This document shows, piece by piece, positions 26,603 to 35,653 of a stretch of DNA of 64,000 nt. The first letter of the stretch is position 1. Each line of letters starts with the position of its first letter. The position numbers and the translations under genes are program-made. The notes beneath the pieces were generated by a model, which was given only the letters and a program-made list of their open reading frames with translations, made no database searches and had not been told where the DNA came from. The DNA comes from Chitinophaga pinensis DSM 2588 (GTDB lineage Bacteria > Bacteroidota > Bacteroidia > Chitinophagales > Chitinophagaceae), in NCBI RefSeq assembly GCF_000024005.1, contig NC_013132.1:1240001-1304000 (forward strand). The letters are read 5' to 3'.

Positions 26603-26699
26603 CAGGCAGCCGCCGGAAAATTATGATTTCCGGCATTTTAATTTTAATTTATGCTTCTCTTCTCTACACACGTTATTAAAAACCAAAATAAAGAACTGC

Positions 26700-28088
26700 A
26701 TGCCTGAAAATGCTAATAACAACTCTCGCAGGGGATTTATCACCAAAGTGGCGAAAGGAGTAGTGGGCGCCTCTTTATTGCCCAACATCATCACAGCAGC
26801 CGACAGAAAACGTAACCTCGAATCACTGTCGCGTGTAAACGAAAAGTATAGTGCCAATGACCAGATCCAGATCGCACTGATCGGAGCCGGTGGCATGGGT
26901 ACTGCGGATACCAATACCGCTATTACCGTACCCGGCGCTAAACTGATAGCCGCCTGTGACCTCTACGATGGTCGTCTTGCAGATGCAAAAAAGAAATGGG
27001 GTAACGACATCTTTACTACCCGCGATTATCGTGAGATCCTTGAGCGTAAAGATGTAGATGCGGTTATTATCGCCACACCCGATTTCTGGCACAAAGACAT
27101 CTCCGTGGCTGCGATGAATAAAGGCAAATCTGTCTATTGCGAAAAACCCATGGTACATGACATTTCTGAAGGCCCTGCCGTAGTAGAGGCACAACAGAAA
27201 AACAGCAAAGTGGTATACCAGGTAGGAAGCCAGGGGATGAGTTCTCTGGGGAATGAAAAAGCCAGACAATTGCTGAAAGACGGCGCTATCGGAAAACTCA
27301 ATTATGCGGAAGGATTCTGGGCACGTATGTCTCCCTTCGGCGCCTGGCAGTACCCTATTCCGGCGGACGCTTCTACGAAAACCGTCGACTGGACCACTTA
27401 TCTGAAAAATGCGCCTAAAAGAGATTTCGACCCCTTACGCTTTTTCCGTTGGCGTAATTACAGGGATTATGGTACCGGCGTATCCGGCGATCTGTTTGTA
27501 CACCTGTTCTCCAGTCTGCATTTTGTAACCGGTTCTATCGGACCAGAAAAAGTAATGGCTACCGGTGGTCTCCGTTACTGGAAAGATGGCCGTGAAGTAC
27601 CGGATGTAATGCTCGGCATGTTTGACTATCCTGAAACGGAAGTACATCCTGCATTTAACCTTTCCCTGCGCGTGAACTTCGTGGATGGTACCGGTGGTAC
27701 CAACTATCTGCGGATGGTAGGCAGCGAAGGTTCTATGACGGTAGAATGGGATAAGGTAACCCTGTATCGCAACAAAACATATGCAGCTACAGACGATCCT
27801 TTATTGCAGGGCAAAAAGGATGTCGATCATGGTAAACAGTACGTTTATGACCGTAAGGAAATGCTGCCGCCGGATAAGCTGGAATATGTAGCGGAAGAAG
27901 GCTATAAAGGCGCTCATTTTGATCACTTCTACAATCTGTTCAATGCGATGCGCACAGGTGGTAAAGTAAGTGAAGACGCCCTGTTTGGCTATCGGGCAGC
28001 CGCACCTGCATTACTGTGTAACGATAGCTACTTTAACAACCGTATTATTCAATGGGATCCTAAAGCCCTGAAATCGATAAACAAATAA
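26700..28088 (+). CDS. Gfo/Idh/MocA family oxidoreductase with Tat signal
   Basis: NAD(P)-dependent sugar oxidoreductase predicted to be exported folded by the Tat system: SRRGFITKVAKGVVGA forms the twin-arginine signal (about 9-24). The Rossmann domain has IALIGAGGMGTADT near 57, and VYCEKPM near 150 carries the conserved Lys of the EKP motif. The C-terminal alpha/beta domain covers about 180-460. The DUF1080 gene starts ten bases later. Such pairs are known in Bacteroidota, where the oxidoreductase makes a 3-keto sugar and the DUF1080 enzyme cleaves the 3-keto glycoside. That pathway is inferred here. Confidence 0.92.
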   Translation: MPENANNNSRRGFITKVAKGVVGASLLPNIITAADRKRNLESLSRVNEKYSANDQIQIALIGAGGMGTADTNTAITVPGAKLIAACDLYDGRLADAKKKWGNDIFTTRDYREILERKDVDAVIIATPDFWHKDISVAAMNKGKSVYCEKPMVHDISEGPAVVEAQQKNSKVVYQVGSQGMSSLGNEKARQLLKDGAIGKLNYAEGFWARMSPFGAWQYPIPADASTKTVDWTTYLKNAPKRDFDPLRFFRWRNYRDYGTGVSGDLFVHLFSSLHFVTGSIGPEKVMATGGLRYWKDGREVPDVMLGMFDYPETEVHPAFNLSLRVNFVDGTGGTNYLRMVGSEGSMTVEWDKVTLYRNKTYAATDDPLLQGKKDVDHGKQYVYDRKEMLPPDKLEYVAEEGYKGAHFDHFYNLFNAMRTGGKVSEDALFGYRAAAPALLCNDSYFNNRIIQWDPKALKSINK

Positions 28089-28098
28089 ACCAAAGATC

Positions 28099-28884
28099 AT
28101 GATGAAATTATTTGTTCCGGCATTATCAGTAATGGCCATCAGCCTGGCAGCATGCGGCGGTGGTTCAAATTCCACGTCGAATGACAGTACTACCGTCACA
28201 GCCGATACGTCTGCAGCGCAGGCGCCTGTAACAGATGCAGCAGACAACCTGCTGTCAGATACAGAAAAATCAGAAGGATGGACATTGTTGTTCAACGGTC
28301 AGAACCTTGATGGCTGGCATATTTATAAAAGCAAACAGTCGAATAGCTGGGTAGCCGATAATGGTACCCTGCACTGCCTGGGAAGCGAAAAAGATAAGAG
28401 TGATAAACGTGCGGATCTGACGTCCGACAGCACATATGAAAACTTTGAGTTCCGTACGGACTGGAAGATTGCTCCAAAAGGTAACAGCGGTATTATCTAT
28501 CTGGCTTCAGAAGACCAGGAATCAGCTTATCTGAGCGGTCCTGAGTACCAGCTGATCGATGATGAGAACTTCCCTGAAAAACTGGAGGACTGGCAGAAAA
28601 CCGGCGCTAACTACGCAATGGGCGCTCCGCTGGTAGCTGCGGCTAAGCCAGTTGGGGAGTGGAATCATACCCGTATTGTTGTAAATAAAGGACATGTGGA
28701 ACACTGGCTGAACGGTCAGAAGACTGCTGACTATCAGATCGGTTCTCCTGAATGGAAGAAGGCCAGAAAAGAAGGTAAATGGAAAGATGCCAAAGCTTAC
28801 GGTGAAACAAAAAAAGGTCATATAGACCTCCAGGATCACGGAAGCGAAGTATGGTTCAGGAATGTGAAGATCAAACAATTGTAA
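28099..28884 (+). CDS. DUF1080 (3-keto-disaccharide hydrolase) lipoprotein
   Basis: Lipoprotein of 261 residues: signal with lipobox LAAC (Cys about 19), then a Ser/Thr-rich linker. A DUF1080 domain (PF06439) covers about 60-261, recognised by GWTLLFNGQNLDGWHIYK, ENFEFRTDWKIAPKGNSGI and the C-terminal GHIDLQDHGSEVWFRNVKI. Members cleave glycosidic bonds of 3-keto sugars, acting in the periplasm. An ATG one codon later (28102) is equally possible. It forms a two-gene operon with the Gfo/Idh/MocA oxidoreductase and ends at a bidirectional terminator. Confidence 0.92.
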   Translation: MMKLFVPALSVMAISLAACGGGSNSTSNDSTTVTADTSAAQAPVTDAADNLLSDTEKSEGWTLLFNGQNLDGWHIYKSKQSNSWVADNGTLHCLGSEKDKSDKRADLTSDSTYENFEFRTDWKIAPKGNSGIIYLASEDQESAYLSGPEYQLIDDENFPEKLEDWQKTGANYAMGAPLVAAAKPVGEWNHTRIVVNKGHVEHWLNGQKTADYQIGSPEWKKARKEGKWKDAKAYGETKKGHIDLQDHGSEVWFRNVKIKQL

Positions 28885-28888
28885 ATAA

Positions 28889-28919
28889 TAAGGCCCGGTC
28901 AGCGACCGGGCCTTATCTT
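28889..28919. terminator. bidirectional intrinsic terminator
   Basis: AAGGCCCGGTC and GACCGGGCCTT form an 11-base-pair stem around AGC (28890-28914), between two convergent genes, with A- and T-rich flanks. Confidence 0.9.
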
Positions 28920-28938
28920 TATGGGAAAGCCGCTAAAA

Positions 28939-29544
28939 TTATTTAGCAGCTTCGTAGTTCTTAGCTACTTCGCTCCAGTTAACCACGCTCCAGAAAGCTT
29001 TCAGGTATTCCGGACGACGGTTCTGATATTTCAGGTAGTAAGCGTGTTCCCAAACGTCGATACCCAATACTGGCGTACCTTTTACTTCAGCAACATCCAT
29101 CAGTGGATTGTCCTGGTTTGGCGTGGAAGTGATTTCCAGTTTACCGTCTTTTACGATCAACCATGCCCAACCGGAACCAAAACGGGTAGCACCGGCGTTA
29201 GCAAATTTCTCTTTGAATTCTTCAAAAGAACCGAAAGTGCTCTTAATAGCATCTGCCAGCGCGCCTGTAGGTTCACCACCTGCATTAGGGCCGATTACTT
29301 TCCAGAAGAAGCTGTGGTTCCAGTGACCACCACCGTTGTTTCTTACAGCAGGGCTGATTTTACCAGCGCTTGCTACCAGCTCTTCCAGGGATTTATTTTC
29401 ATTTTCAGTACCGGCAATCGCTTTGTTCAGGTTGTCTACATATGCCTGATGGTGCTTACCGTGGTGAATTTCCATTGTCAGTTTATCAATATGTGGTTCC
29501 AGTGCGTCGTGTGCGTACGGTAAGCTCGGAAGTGTAAATGCCAT
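28939..29544 (-). CDS. sodA: superoxide dismutase, Mn-type
   Basis: Dismutates superoxide in the cytoplasm. The four metal ligands are visible: His27 (in MEIHHGKHH), His77 ([11 protein letters not shown]), and Asp and His of [11 protein letters not shown] near 163-167. A glycine before HWNH (Gly73) and Gln in the NQDNP segment near 146 are the residues typical of manganese rather than iron enzymes, though cambialistic use cannot be excluded. The length of 201 is normal and there is no signal peptide. The gene is monocistronic, between a perfect -7 element upstream and a shared terminator downstream. Confidence 0.95.
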   Translation of the reverse strand: MAFTLPSLPYAHDALEPHIDKLTMEIHHGKHHQAYVDNLNKAIAGTENENKSLEELVASAGKISPAVRNNGGGHWNHSFFWKVIGPNAGGEPTGALADAIKSTFGSFEEFKEKFANAGATRFGSGWAWLIVKDGKLEITSTPNQDNPLMDVAEVKGTPVLGIDVWEHAYYLKYQNRRPEYLKAFWSVVNWSEVAKNYEAAK

Positions 29545-29593
29545 AACTTAATGTTTTATTGCGTTAATGAATATGTATCTCAAAAAGAGTTTT

Positions 29594-29601
29594 CAAATTT
29601 A
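29594..29601 (-). promoter_or_regulatory. -7 promoter element TAAATTTG upstream of sodA
   Basis: On the minus strand this reads TAAATTTG, a perfect TAnnTTTG match, 50 bases before the sodA start codon. Confidence 0.6.
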
Positions 29602-29646
29602 CTGCCTAATATCATAAATATCAAACACGGCCGGGACCGGCGGCAC

Positions 29647-29870
29647 AATTAAGAATTAAGAATTAACAATTAAGAATTAAAATGACTAATGGTCTTACAC
29701 ATCAACTATAGCGTCTATTCCTTGAAGGATCGACCTTTGCCGCTAAGCCTGATGCAACCGGCGCTTATTCAAAAATGGGCTTATCGGGGCCTTCAGACTA
29801 ACCAATTCCTAATTCCTAATTCCTAATTCTTAATTTCTAATTTTTAATTCCTAATTCCCTGTCGCCTCCC
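29647..29870. repeat. AATTAAGAATTAA-armed intergenic repeat, copy 2
   Basis: The left arm (29647-29681) has repeated AATTAAGAATTAA units. The right arm (29804-29857) has seven or so AATTCCTAATT/AATTCTTAATT units in the opposite sense, then CCCTGTCGCCTCCC. The core of about 120 bases contains GCCTGATGC as in copy 1. It fills much of the 548-base gap before the PAS-LuxR gene; the remainder shows no gene. Confidence 0.72.
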
Positions 29871-30092
29871 GCGACTAGGTGGTTTCGCCCAATTCGCATA
29901 CCAATTATGTTGGATATATACTTTTTTATTTTATATTTACGTTAAGCGTTGTAACAAATTTTCGTGTTACATTCCTGTTCGTTTAAACTTGAAAGTTACA
30001 ATACTAGACAATCCTGCGTTGCGTAGGATCAGGTTTGCTATGTCACTCCTGAGCCCTTAAGTTTCAGCTATTGTTTGTATAAAACTTAATGT

Positions 30093-30797
30093 ATGTTGAC
30101 AGATTCGGACATGGGCCAGAGCTATTCCCTCAACGCCTTACAAAAGGAAAATGAACTGTTAAAGACCCGCATCCAGTCACTGGAAAGTCTTTTAGACCAT
30201 TTCCCCGCTATGCTTTATACTCACCAGAATAATTCCAAAACGATCAACTGGTGTAACCGCTATATGGAAGATGTAACAGGATACACTTTAGCGGAAATGA
30301 ATAGCTTGGGATTGGATTTCTTTAAAAAAGTCATGCATCCCGATGATTTTGAACTGGCTGTCATAGCCCAACAGTCGTTCAAAGAGAATAAGAATGTATT
30401 TGGGGGAGTCTTGCGGTTTCGTAAACGGGGCGCCGAAAACTGGCGCTGGCTGACAGGCATTGCTATTCCTTACAGCAGGGATGAAGCCGGTGGTGTGAAA
30501 GAGGTGATCTGTGCATTTGTAGATATGACCATGGCCATGGATACCAATGACCAGCTAACTGAAGCCATGCTGGATGTCATGCGTCGTAAACATGAAGATC
30601 TCATCAGTAAACTCACCCCGCGTGAGAAAGATATTCTCAAACTCACTGTAAAGGGATTGAATAACAAAGAGATAGCCGCTGAGTTAAATCTTAGTCGTTA
30701 TACTATAGAAACACATCGTAAAAATATCCGGATCAAGCTGAAAGTCCGTAATACAACCGAATTAATCGCTTTAGCAAGAAAGGTTGGTTATCAATAA
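30093..30797 (+). CDS. PAS domain LuxR-type transcription regulator
   Basis: One-component regulator of 234 residues. A short coiled coil (about 10-32, LQKENELLKTRIQSLESLL) leads into a PAS domain (about 35-145, with VTGYTLAEMNSLG and a PAC-like VKEVICAFVDMT). A C-terminal LuxR helix-turn-helix covers about 170-234 (LTPREKDILKLTVKG, NNKEIAAELNLSRYTIETHR). No receiver domain or membrane segment is present, so it probably senses an internal signal or small ligand. It is transcribed alone, and its targets are not evident from the neighbourhood. Confidence 0.92.
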   Translation: MLTDSDMGQSYSLNALQKENELLKTRIQSLESLLDHFPAMLYTHQNNSKTINWCNRYMEDVTGYTLAEMNSLGLDFFKKVMHPDDFELAVIAQQSFKENKNVFGGVLRFRKRGAENWRWLTGIAIPYSRDEAGGVKEVICAFVDMTMAMDTNDQLTEAMLDVMRRKHEDLISKLTPREKDILKLTVKGLNNKEIAAELNLSRYTIETHRKNIRIKLKVRNTTELIALARKVGYQ

Positions 30798-30949
30798 ATT
30801 ATGTAGTGTAAACTGTAGGTGGTTAGAGGAAATACAGGTAAAAATACCCAAGCTTGGGTATTTGATGCCAGGATAAAGTCGACTAAATTAGTGGCATTAG
30901 AAAAACAGATTTTTTAAACGTTAGAAAGACATCCGAAACCCCTATTGCT

Positions 30950-31159
30950 ATGATTACAGATGAAAGTGCGTTGAGTATCTTGCAACTTGACCGTTCAGCA
31001 ACAGCAGAGGAGATAATGGCGAGATATGAAATGTTGAAATATCAATATAAAAAGATCAAGGATGAGACGGGGGATCTCAGAACCCGGCTTGCTTATCAAT
31101 TGAAGCAGATCGAACTTGACGACGTATACATTTACTTTACAAGGAAACAAAGAATATGA
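30950..31159 (+). CDS. small J-domain-like protein without HPD motif
   Basis: A 69-residue acidic/basic helical protein. Residues 8-35 (LSILQLDRSATAEEIMARY and following) read like helices I and II of a DnaJ J-domain: the LxLDxSATxEEI pattern followed by a Lys-rich helix. The HPD tripeptide that activates DnaK is absent and replaced around IKDETG. The second half (LRTRLAYQLKQIELDDVYIY) could be helix III. Start and length are chosen from the only plausible ATG. It sits between the PAS-LuxR gene and an SPFH gene. The J-like reading is my inference from pattern and is not certain. Confidence 0.5.
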   Translation: MITDESALSILQLDRSATAEEIMARYEMLKYQYKKIKDETGDLRTRLAYQLKQIELDDVYIYFTRKQRI

Positions 31160-31306
31160 CCTAAGCGAATTTAACATTCATTCGTTGTGTTTTTAACTCG
31201 GCTTTCGTCCGTTGTTTGTCTCTTTTATGAATCTTAACATTCTCAGGTAAAGTCATTTCCATATTGCCGTCTTTTATCATACATTTATACTCATAAACTC
31301 CAAATT

Positions 31307-32233
31307 ATGAGTATTGCATACATTGTAATCGGCGTCATTATCCTGTTTATCCTATTGTCAAGTTTCGTAACCGTACAGCAGGGTACAATCGGCGTCACCA
31401 CTATCTTCGGAAAGTATAACCGGATTCTCTTCCCTGGCCTGAATTTTAAAATTCCACTGGTTGAAAAGGTATTTAAACGCATCTCTATCCAGAACCGCTC
31501 GGTAGAACTGGAATTCCAGGCTATTACCGTTGACCAGGCCAATGTTTACTTTAAGGCCATGCTGCTCTATTCCGTATGGAACCAGGACGAAGAAACCATC
31601 AAAAACGTAGCATTTAAGTTTGTGGATGAACGTAGCTTCATGCAGGCACTGGTACGTACCATTGAGGGTTCTATTCGTGGTTTTGTGGCTACCAAACGTC
31701 AGTCAGAAGTTCTGGGTCTGCGTCGCGATATCACTGAACACGTAAAAGAACAGATCGATCAGACCCTGGAAGCCTGGGGTTTTCATTTACAGGATCTCCA
31801 GATGAACGACATTACCTTCGATGATGCGATCATGAAATCCATGGCGCAGGTGGTAGCTTCCAATAACCTGAAAGCTGCTGCTGAGAACGAAGGTCAGGCA
31901 TTGCTGATCACAAAAACCAAAGCCGCTGAAGCAGATGGTAATGCGATTAAGATCGCTGCCGAAGCAGAACGTCAGGCTGCACAGTTACGTGGTATGGGTG
32001 TGGCTTTGTTCCGCGAAGAGGTGGCAAAAGGTATGACCATGGCAGCCAAAGAAATGCAGCAGGCTAACCTGGATACTTCCGTAATCCTTTTCTCTATGTG
32101 GACAGAAGCAATCAAACATTTCGCTGAAAATAGTAAAGGAAATGTGATCTTCCTGGATGGTTCCTCCGAAGGAATGGATCATACTATGCAGCAGATGATG
32201 GCGATGAACAAACTGATGGAAAAGAAAAATTAA
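31307..32233 (+). CDS. SPFH (slipin/stomatin-like) domain membrane protein
   Basis: Membrane scaffold protein of 308 residues. One N-terminal membrane helix (about 3-22) is followed by the SPFH/Band 7 domain (about 23-200: VQQGTIGVTTIFGKYNRIL, RSVELEFQAITVDQANVYF, and the EQIDQTLEAWGFHLQDLQMNDI stretch). An Ala/Glu-rich coiled coil covers about 205-260, with a Met-rich C-terminus. Family members oligomerise into membrane microdomains and often regulate proteases. The partner NfeD protein is not next door. A bidirectional terminator follows. Confidence 0.92.
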   Translation: MSIAYIVIGVIILFILLSSFVTVQQGTIGVTTIFGKYNRILFPGLNFKIPLVEKVFKRISIQNRSVELEFQAITVDQANVYFKAMLLYSVWNQDEETIKNVAFKFVDERSFMQALVRTIEGSIRGFVATKRQSEVLGLRRDITEHVKEQIDQTLEAWGFHLQDLQMNDITFDDAIMKSMAQVVASNNLKAAAENEGQALLITKTKAAEADGNAIKIAAEAERQAAQLRGMGVALFREEVAKGMTMAAKEMQQANLDTSVILFSMWTEAIKHFAENSKGNVIFLDGSSEGMDHTMQQMMAMNKLMEKKN

Positions 32234-32255
32234 AAGCTATATATATTGCTGAAAG

Positions 32256-32295
32256 AAAAGCGGCGTTGTCTCTGGTGAGGCAACGCCGCTTTCGT
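32256..32295. terminator. bidirectional intrinsic terminator
   Basis: AAAGCGGCGTTG and CAACGCCGCTTT (about 32257-32292) form a 12-base-pair stem between two convergent genes. Confidence 0.9.
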
Positions 32296-32736
32296 TTATT
32301 TTCTTCGCTGTTCGAAGAAGGTCTTCACTAACTGCAGACTCTCTTCTTCACAAGGCCCTTGCTCTACTTTCGTTTTGGGATGGAAAGGAGAAGTAGCGCC
32401 TGCTACTCTGCGATAACTGTTTTTTTCATCTTTTGCCGCATATACGATACGTCCGATCTTGCTCCAGTAAAGCGCACCTGCACACATCAGGCAGGGTTCC
32501 AGCGTTACGTATAAGGTGGCTTCCATGAGATACTTGCTGCCCAGGTAATTGAAAGCCGCTGTTAATGCCAGCATTTCTGCATGTGCGGTACAGTCGTTCA
32601 GCATTTCTACCTGGTTGCTGCCTTTACCAATGATCTTATCGCTCAGTACCACGATAGCGCCAACAGGTACCTCTCCTGCATCAAATGCTTTACGGGCTTC
32701 ACGAAGCGCCTGCTGCATATAATATTTATCATCCAT
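32296..32736 (-). CDS. nucleoside/tRNA adenosine deaminase (CDA fold)
   Basis: Zinc deaminase of 146 residues. The catalytic His52-Ala-Glu54 motif (HAEMLAL) and PCLMC (Cys82 and Cys85) are both present, with the N-terminal helix MQQALREARKAFDAGEVPVGA typical of TadA and guanine deaminase relatives. The most likely job is adenosine-to-inosine conversion at the wobble base of tRNA(Arg), but a free-nucleobase deaminase cannot be excluded. It follows ligA by 14 bases on the same strand and is probably co-transcribed. Confidence 0.9.
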   Translation of the reverse strand: MDDKYYMQQALREARKAFDAGEVPVGAIVVLSDKIIGKGSNQVEMLNDCTAHAEMLALTAAFNYLGSKYLMEATLYVTLEPCLMCAGALYWSKIGRIVYAAKDEKNSYRRVAGATSPFHPKTKVEQGPCEEESLQLVKTFFEQRRK

Positions 32737-32750
32737 GCTGCTCGTCTGCT

Positions 32751-34880
32751 TTATGATTCCGTAACCGGTGCCTGTGATTGAATCAGGTTCAGGAATTCAT
32801 CTTCACTCAGTATCCTGATCGTGTTGATTTTTTTCGCTTTCTCCAGTTTACTGCCGGCATCATCACCTACAATCAGGAAGTTCAGTTTGCTGCTTACGCC
32901 GCTTAATATTTTACCTCCCTGTTGCTCTACCATCGCTTCTGCATCATTGCGTTTCAGCTTGTTCAGCGTACCGGTAAAAAGGAAGGTTTGTCCGTCAAGA
33001 TTACCGCCGCCTGGATGATCTGCTTTAGTGCTTTTCAGATTCAGCCCCAACGCTTCTAATTCCTGCAGCATATGAATACTGTCATCCAGGTGGAAGAACT
33101 GGTTGATACTACCGGCTACTTTTGGTCCGATATCTTCCAGTGCGAGTAACTGCTCTTCTGTCCAGTCTTTAAGATCCAGCAGGTGATTAACGGCATTTGC
33201 GAGTGTCTTGGCCGTAGTTTCACCGACATAACGAATACCCAGACCGAAGATCAGTCTATGTAAAGGTTGCGTTTTTGACTGCTCTATGGCGCTTTGCAGG
33301 TTGGTCAACGATTTCTTACCAAAGCCTTCCAGCTTTTCCAGTTGGGCGAAGTCTATTTTATAGATGCCTGGAATATCTTTCATCAGTCCCAGGCCATAGA
33401 ATTTACGAACGTTGCTCTCACCCAGACTACGGATATCCATCGCGTCTTTGCTGACGAAATGAATCATTCTCTCCACTACCTGTGCCTCGCACATCAGGTT
33501 GATACAGCGCCATACGCTTTCACCCTCTGGTTTGAACAGTGGTTCATTACACACCGGACATTCCGTAGGAAATTTAATCTCTTCCTCAGTACCATCGCGC
33601 AGATCTGCAAGTGATTTCACGATGTAAGGAATCACGTCGCCCGCTCTTTCTACCAGTACGGTATCGCCTATTTTCAGGTCCTTTTCTTTTACGACATCTT
33701 CATTGAACAATGAAATGGAACCAACCGTAACACCGCCTATAGGTACAGGATCGATTTTCGCAACAGGCGTAACGGAACCGGTACGTCCTACCTGGAATTC
33801 AACCCTGCGTAATTTACTGGTCGCCTGTCTGGCTTTGAACTTGTACGCCATTGCCCAGCGGGGATGGTGTGTGGTCATACCCAGTTTGTCCTGCAAGGCA
33901 TAATCATTCACCTTGATCACCATACCATCTATTTCATAAGGCAGATTGTCTCTTTCCTTTTCAAATTCCAGTACATAATCAATGACTGCCTGGATGCCTT
34001 TTACCACTTTCATTTCCTTTGCAGGAGAGCGGAAGCCAAGGCTGGCAAGCAGCTGCAGGGTATTGCTGTGTGTTTTGATCTCTTGTGGTTCGGTTTTTCC
34101 ATCATCCATCACGTGATAGCTCATGTGGTAGAGGAATGCTTCCAGTCCGCGTTTGGCTACTTCACGCGGATCTACCATCCGGAGTGAACCTGAAGCCGCA
34201 TTACGCGGATTGGCCAGCGGAGGCAGGTTATCAGCTGCACGCTGGTCATTATATGCTTTGAACGTATTCTTATTGATCAACACTTCTCCTCTTATCTCTA
34301 TGGATTGAATACCATGGGCTGCGAAGTGTGCACTCAGCGGAATAGAACGTATCTGTCTGATATTTGCGGTAATATCTTCTCCGGATACGCCATCGCCACG
34401 GGTGGCGCCACGGGTCAGCTTATCATTCTCATAAATGAGGGAAATACTGGCGCCGTCAAACTTGGGTTCAATACAATACTCGATGTCTGTCAGTCCGCTG
34501 ATCTCACGTGCCTTGCGGTCCCAGTCATTAAGATCATCTGCATTGTAGGAGTTTTCCAGACTCAGCATCGGTACCAGGTGCTGTACTGTGGGGAAATTCT
34601 TTGAAATACCCAGTGCAACGCGCTGCGTGGGGGAGTCAGCGCTGACTTTGTCAGGATTAGCGGTTTCCAGTTCTTTCAACCAGGCAAACAACTGATCATA
34701 TTCGTAATCACTTAAAACGGGGTCACTTTGCACATAGTAACGCCAGTCATTATAAATAATAACCCGGCGCAGGTTCTCCAGCGTACTATCCAGGTCCTGG
34801 ATAGTTTCTTTTTGCTGCAATTTTCCTAACAGGTCCTTTGCTAATTGAAGCAAAGTGATTTCTATTTCTTTCGTATACAT
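32751..34880 (-). CDS. ligA: NAD-dependent DNA ligase
   Basis: Seals nicks in DNA with NAD as cofactor, in replication and repair. I chose ATG 34880 (MYTKEIEITLLQ); an in-frame ATG 72 bases upstream adds an unconserved tail. Domains in order: Ia (1-70), adenylation domain with the nucleotidyl Lys in EPKFDGAS near 125, OB fold, the zinc finger CPVCNEP...CINLMC near 415-440, helix-hairpin-helix repeats (about 445-590), and a C-terminal BRCT domain (about 630-705, GQTFLFTGTL). All 709 residues fit LigA. Confidence 0.97.
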   Translation of the reverse strand: MYTKEIEITLLQLAKDLLGKLQQKETIQDLDSTLENLRRVIIYNDWRYYVQSDPVLSDYEYDQLFAWLKELETANPDKVSADSPTQRVALGISKNFPTVQHLVPMLSLENSYNADDLNDWDRKAREISGLTDIEYCIEPKFDGASISLIYENDKLTRGATRGDGVSGEDITANIRQIRSIPLSAHFAAHGIQSIEIRGEVLINKNTFKAYNDQRAADNLPPLANPRNAASGSLRMVDPREVAKRGLEAFLYHMSYHVMDDGKTEPQEIKTHSNTLQLLASLGFRSPAKEMKVVKGIQAVIDYVLEFEKERDNLPYEIDGMVIKVNDYALQDKLGMTTHHPRWAMAYKFKARQATSKLRRVEFQVGRTGSVTPVAKIDPVPIGGVTVGSISLFNEDVVKEKDLKIGDTVLVERAGDVIPYIVKSLADLRDGTEEEIKFPTECPVCNEPLFKPEGESVWRCINLMCEAQVVERMIHFVSKDAMDIRSLGESNVRKFYGLGLMKDIPGIYKIDFAQLEKLEGFGKKSLTNLQSAIEQSKTQPLHRLIFGLGIRYVGETTAKTLANAVNHLLDLKDWTEEQLLALEDIGPKVAGSINQFFHLDDSIHMLQELEALGLNLKSTKADHPGGGNLDGQTFLFTGTLNKLKRNDAEAMVEQQGGKILSGVSSKLNFLIVGDDAGSKLEKAKKINTIRILSEDEFLNLIQSQAPVTES

Positions 34881-35181
34881 ATAAAAAATGCTATCAGAAC
34901 GTAAAATACAAATACTTTGAAAGTAATGGTTAAAATCATTTAAATCAGCCACTATGGCTTATTTGCTTATAATTTCGTATTTTTTACACTTATTATTTTT
35001 AAAAAAAAGATGTTAAAAATGTTTTTTATTAACAAAAATTTAATTAAGATTGTGTAACGAAACGAAAGTATCTGAAAGGCCAAAATTTAAATCTGAGTTT
35101 CTAAGGTAGCAATTGCCAATTTGAAGACCCGCTACGAAAGAAATTCAAATGAACGAAGAAATGTAGAGATTCAAACATATT
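34881..35181. other. AT-rich intergenic sequence upstream of ligA
   Basis: About 300 bases, very AT-rich between 34970 and 35050. I see no gene and no perfect TAnnTTTG element in either direction. It presumably holds the ligA promoter. Confidence 0.5.
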
Positions 35182-35355
35182 GCTTTTATATTATTCCATG
35201 TTACGTAAAAACACGCTTTTATAAATTTCCATGTTAGTGCTTTTATATAATTCTACGTTAATGCTTTTATGTAATTCCATGTTAGAATATTAGCTTTTAT
35301 AAGTTCCACGTTTTATAGATTCCACGTAAAATATTATCTAATTCCACGTCAATGA
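35182..35355. repeat. degenerate tandem array of about 24-bp units
   Basis: Units related to GCTTTTATATAATTCCATG followed by TTA start at 35182, 35215, 35239, 35263 and 35293, with shorter pieces at about 35311 and 35340 (ATTCCACGT). The three central starts are exactly 24 bases apart and the others 18-33. Each unit carries ATTCCAYGTTA or a close variant. It encodes no protein in either direction. Confidence 0.75.
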
Positions 35356-35394
35356 AATCTAGCGATGCGCATTTTGCCTCGTGTAGATTTTCTT

Positions 35395-35428
35395 CCCCTG
35401 CATAAATTTTTTATGCAGGGGCATTTTA
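35395..35428 (+). terminator. orphan intrinsic terminator
   Basis: CCCCTGCATAAA (35395-35406) pairs with TTTATGCAGGGG (35410-35421), followed by CATTTTATTT. No annotated gene on the plus strand ends upstream of it. Confidence 0.75.
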
Positions 35429-35653
35429 TTTATAGGCGTTTTTTTGCTGCGAATAAATACAACAAATCCCAAAAGAACCATTTCGAAATGAAACTAAAAT
35501 GATAGATGATATATAGCCTCCTCAGCCATAACCACTTATCTGCGCTATAAATAATTGTCCGTTCAACTCATCTTGCTGTCAAAAATGGTACTTCTTTACA
35601 TCCCCCATGGTGGCTGATCCGCGCTTTATTTATCCCATTAAAGGCTCATTATT

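Noticed and set aside
28921..29523. 200-codon plus-strand frame opposite sodA
   Set aside because: Antisense shadow of a clearly conserved enzyme, with no recognisable sequence.
31161..31280. Minus-strand short ORF of about 39 codons between the J-like gene and the SPFH gene
   Set aside because: Reads MIKDGNMEMTLPENVK..., but there is no promoter, no terminator and no recognisable family; too short to support.
35182..35355. CRISPR-like array
   Set aside because: Units are adjacent or separated by a few bases, degenerate, and lack 30-40 base unique spacers; no cas genes in the window.
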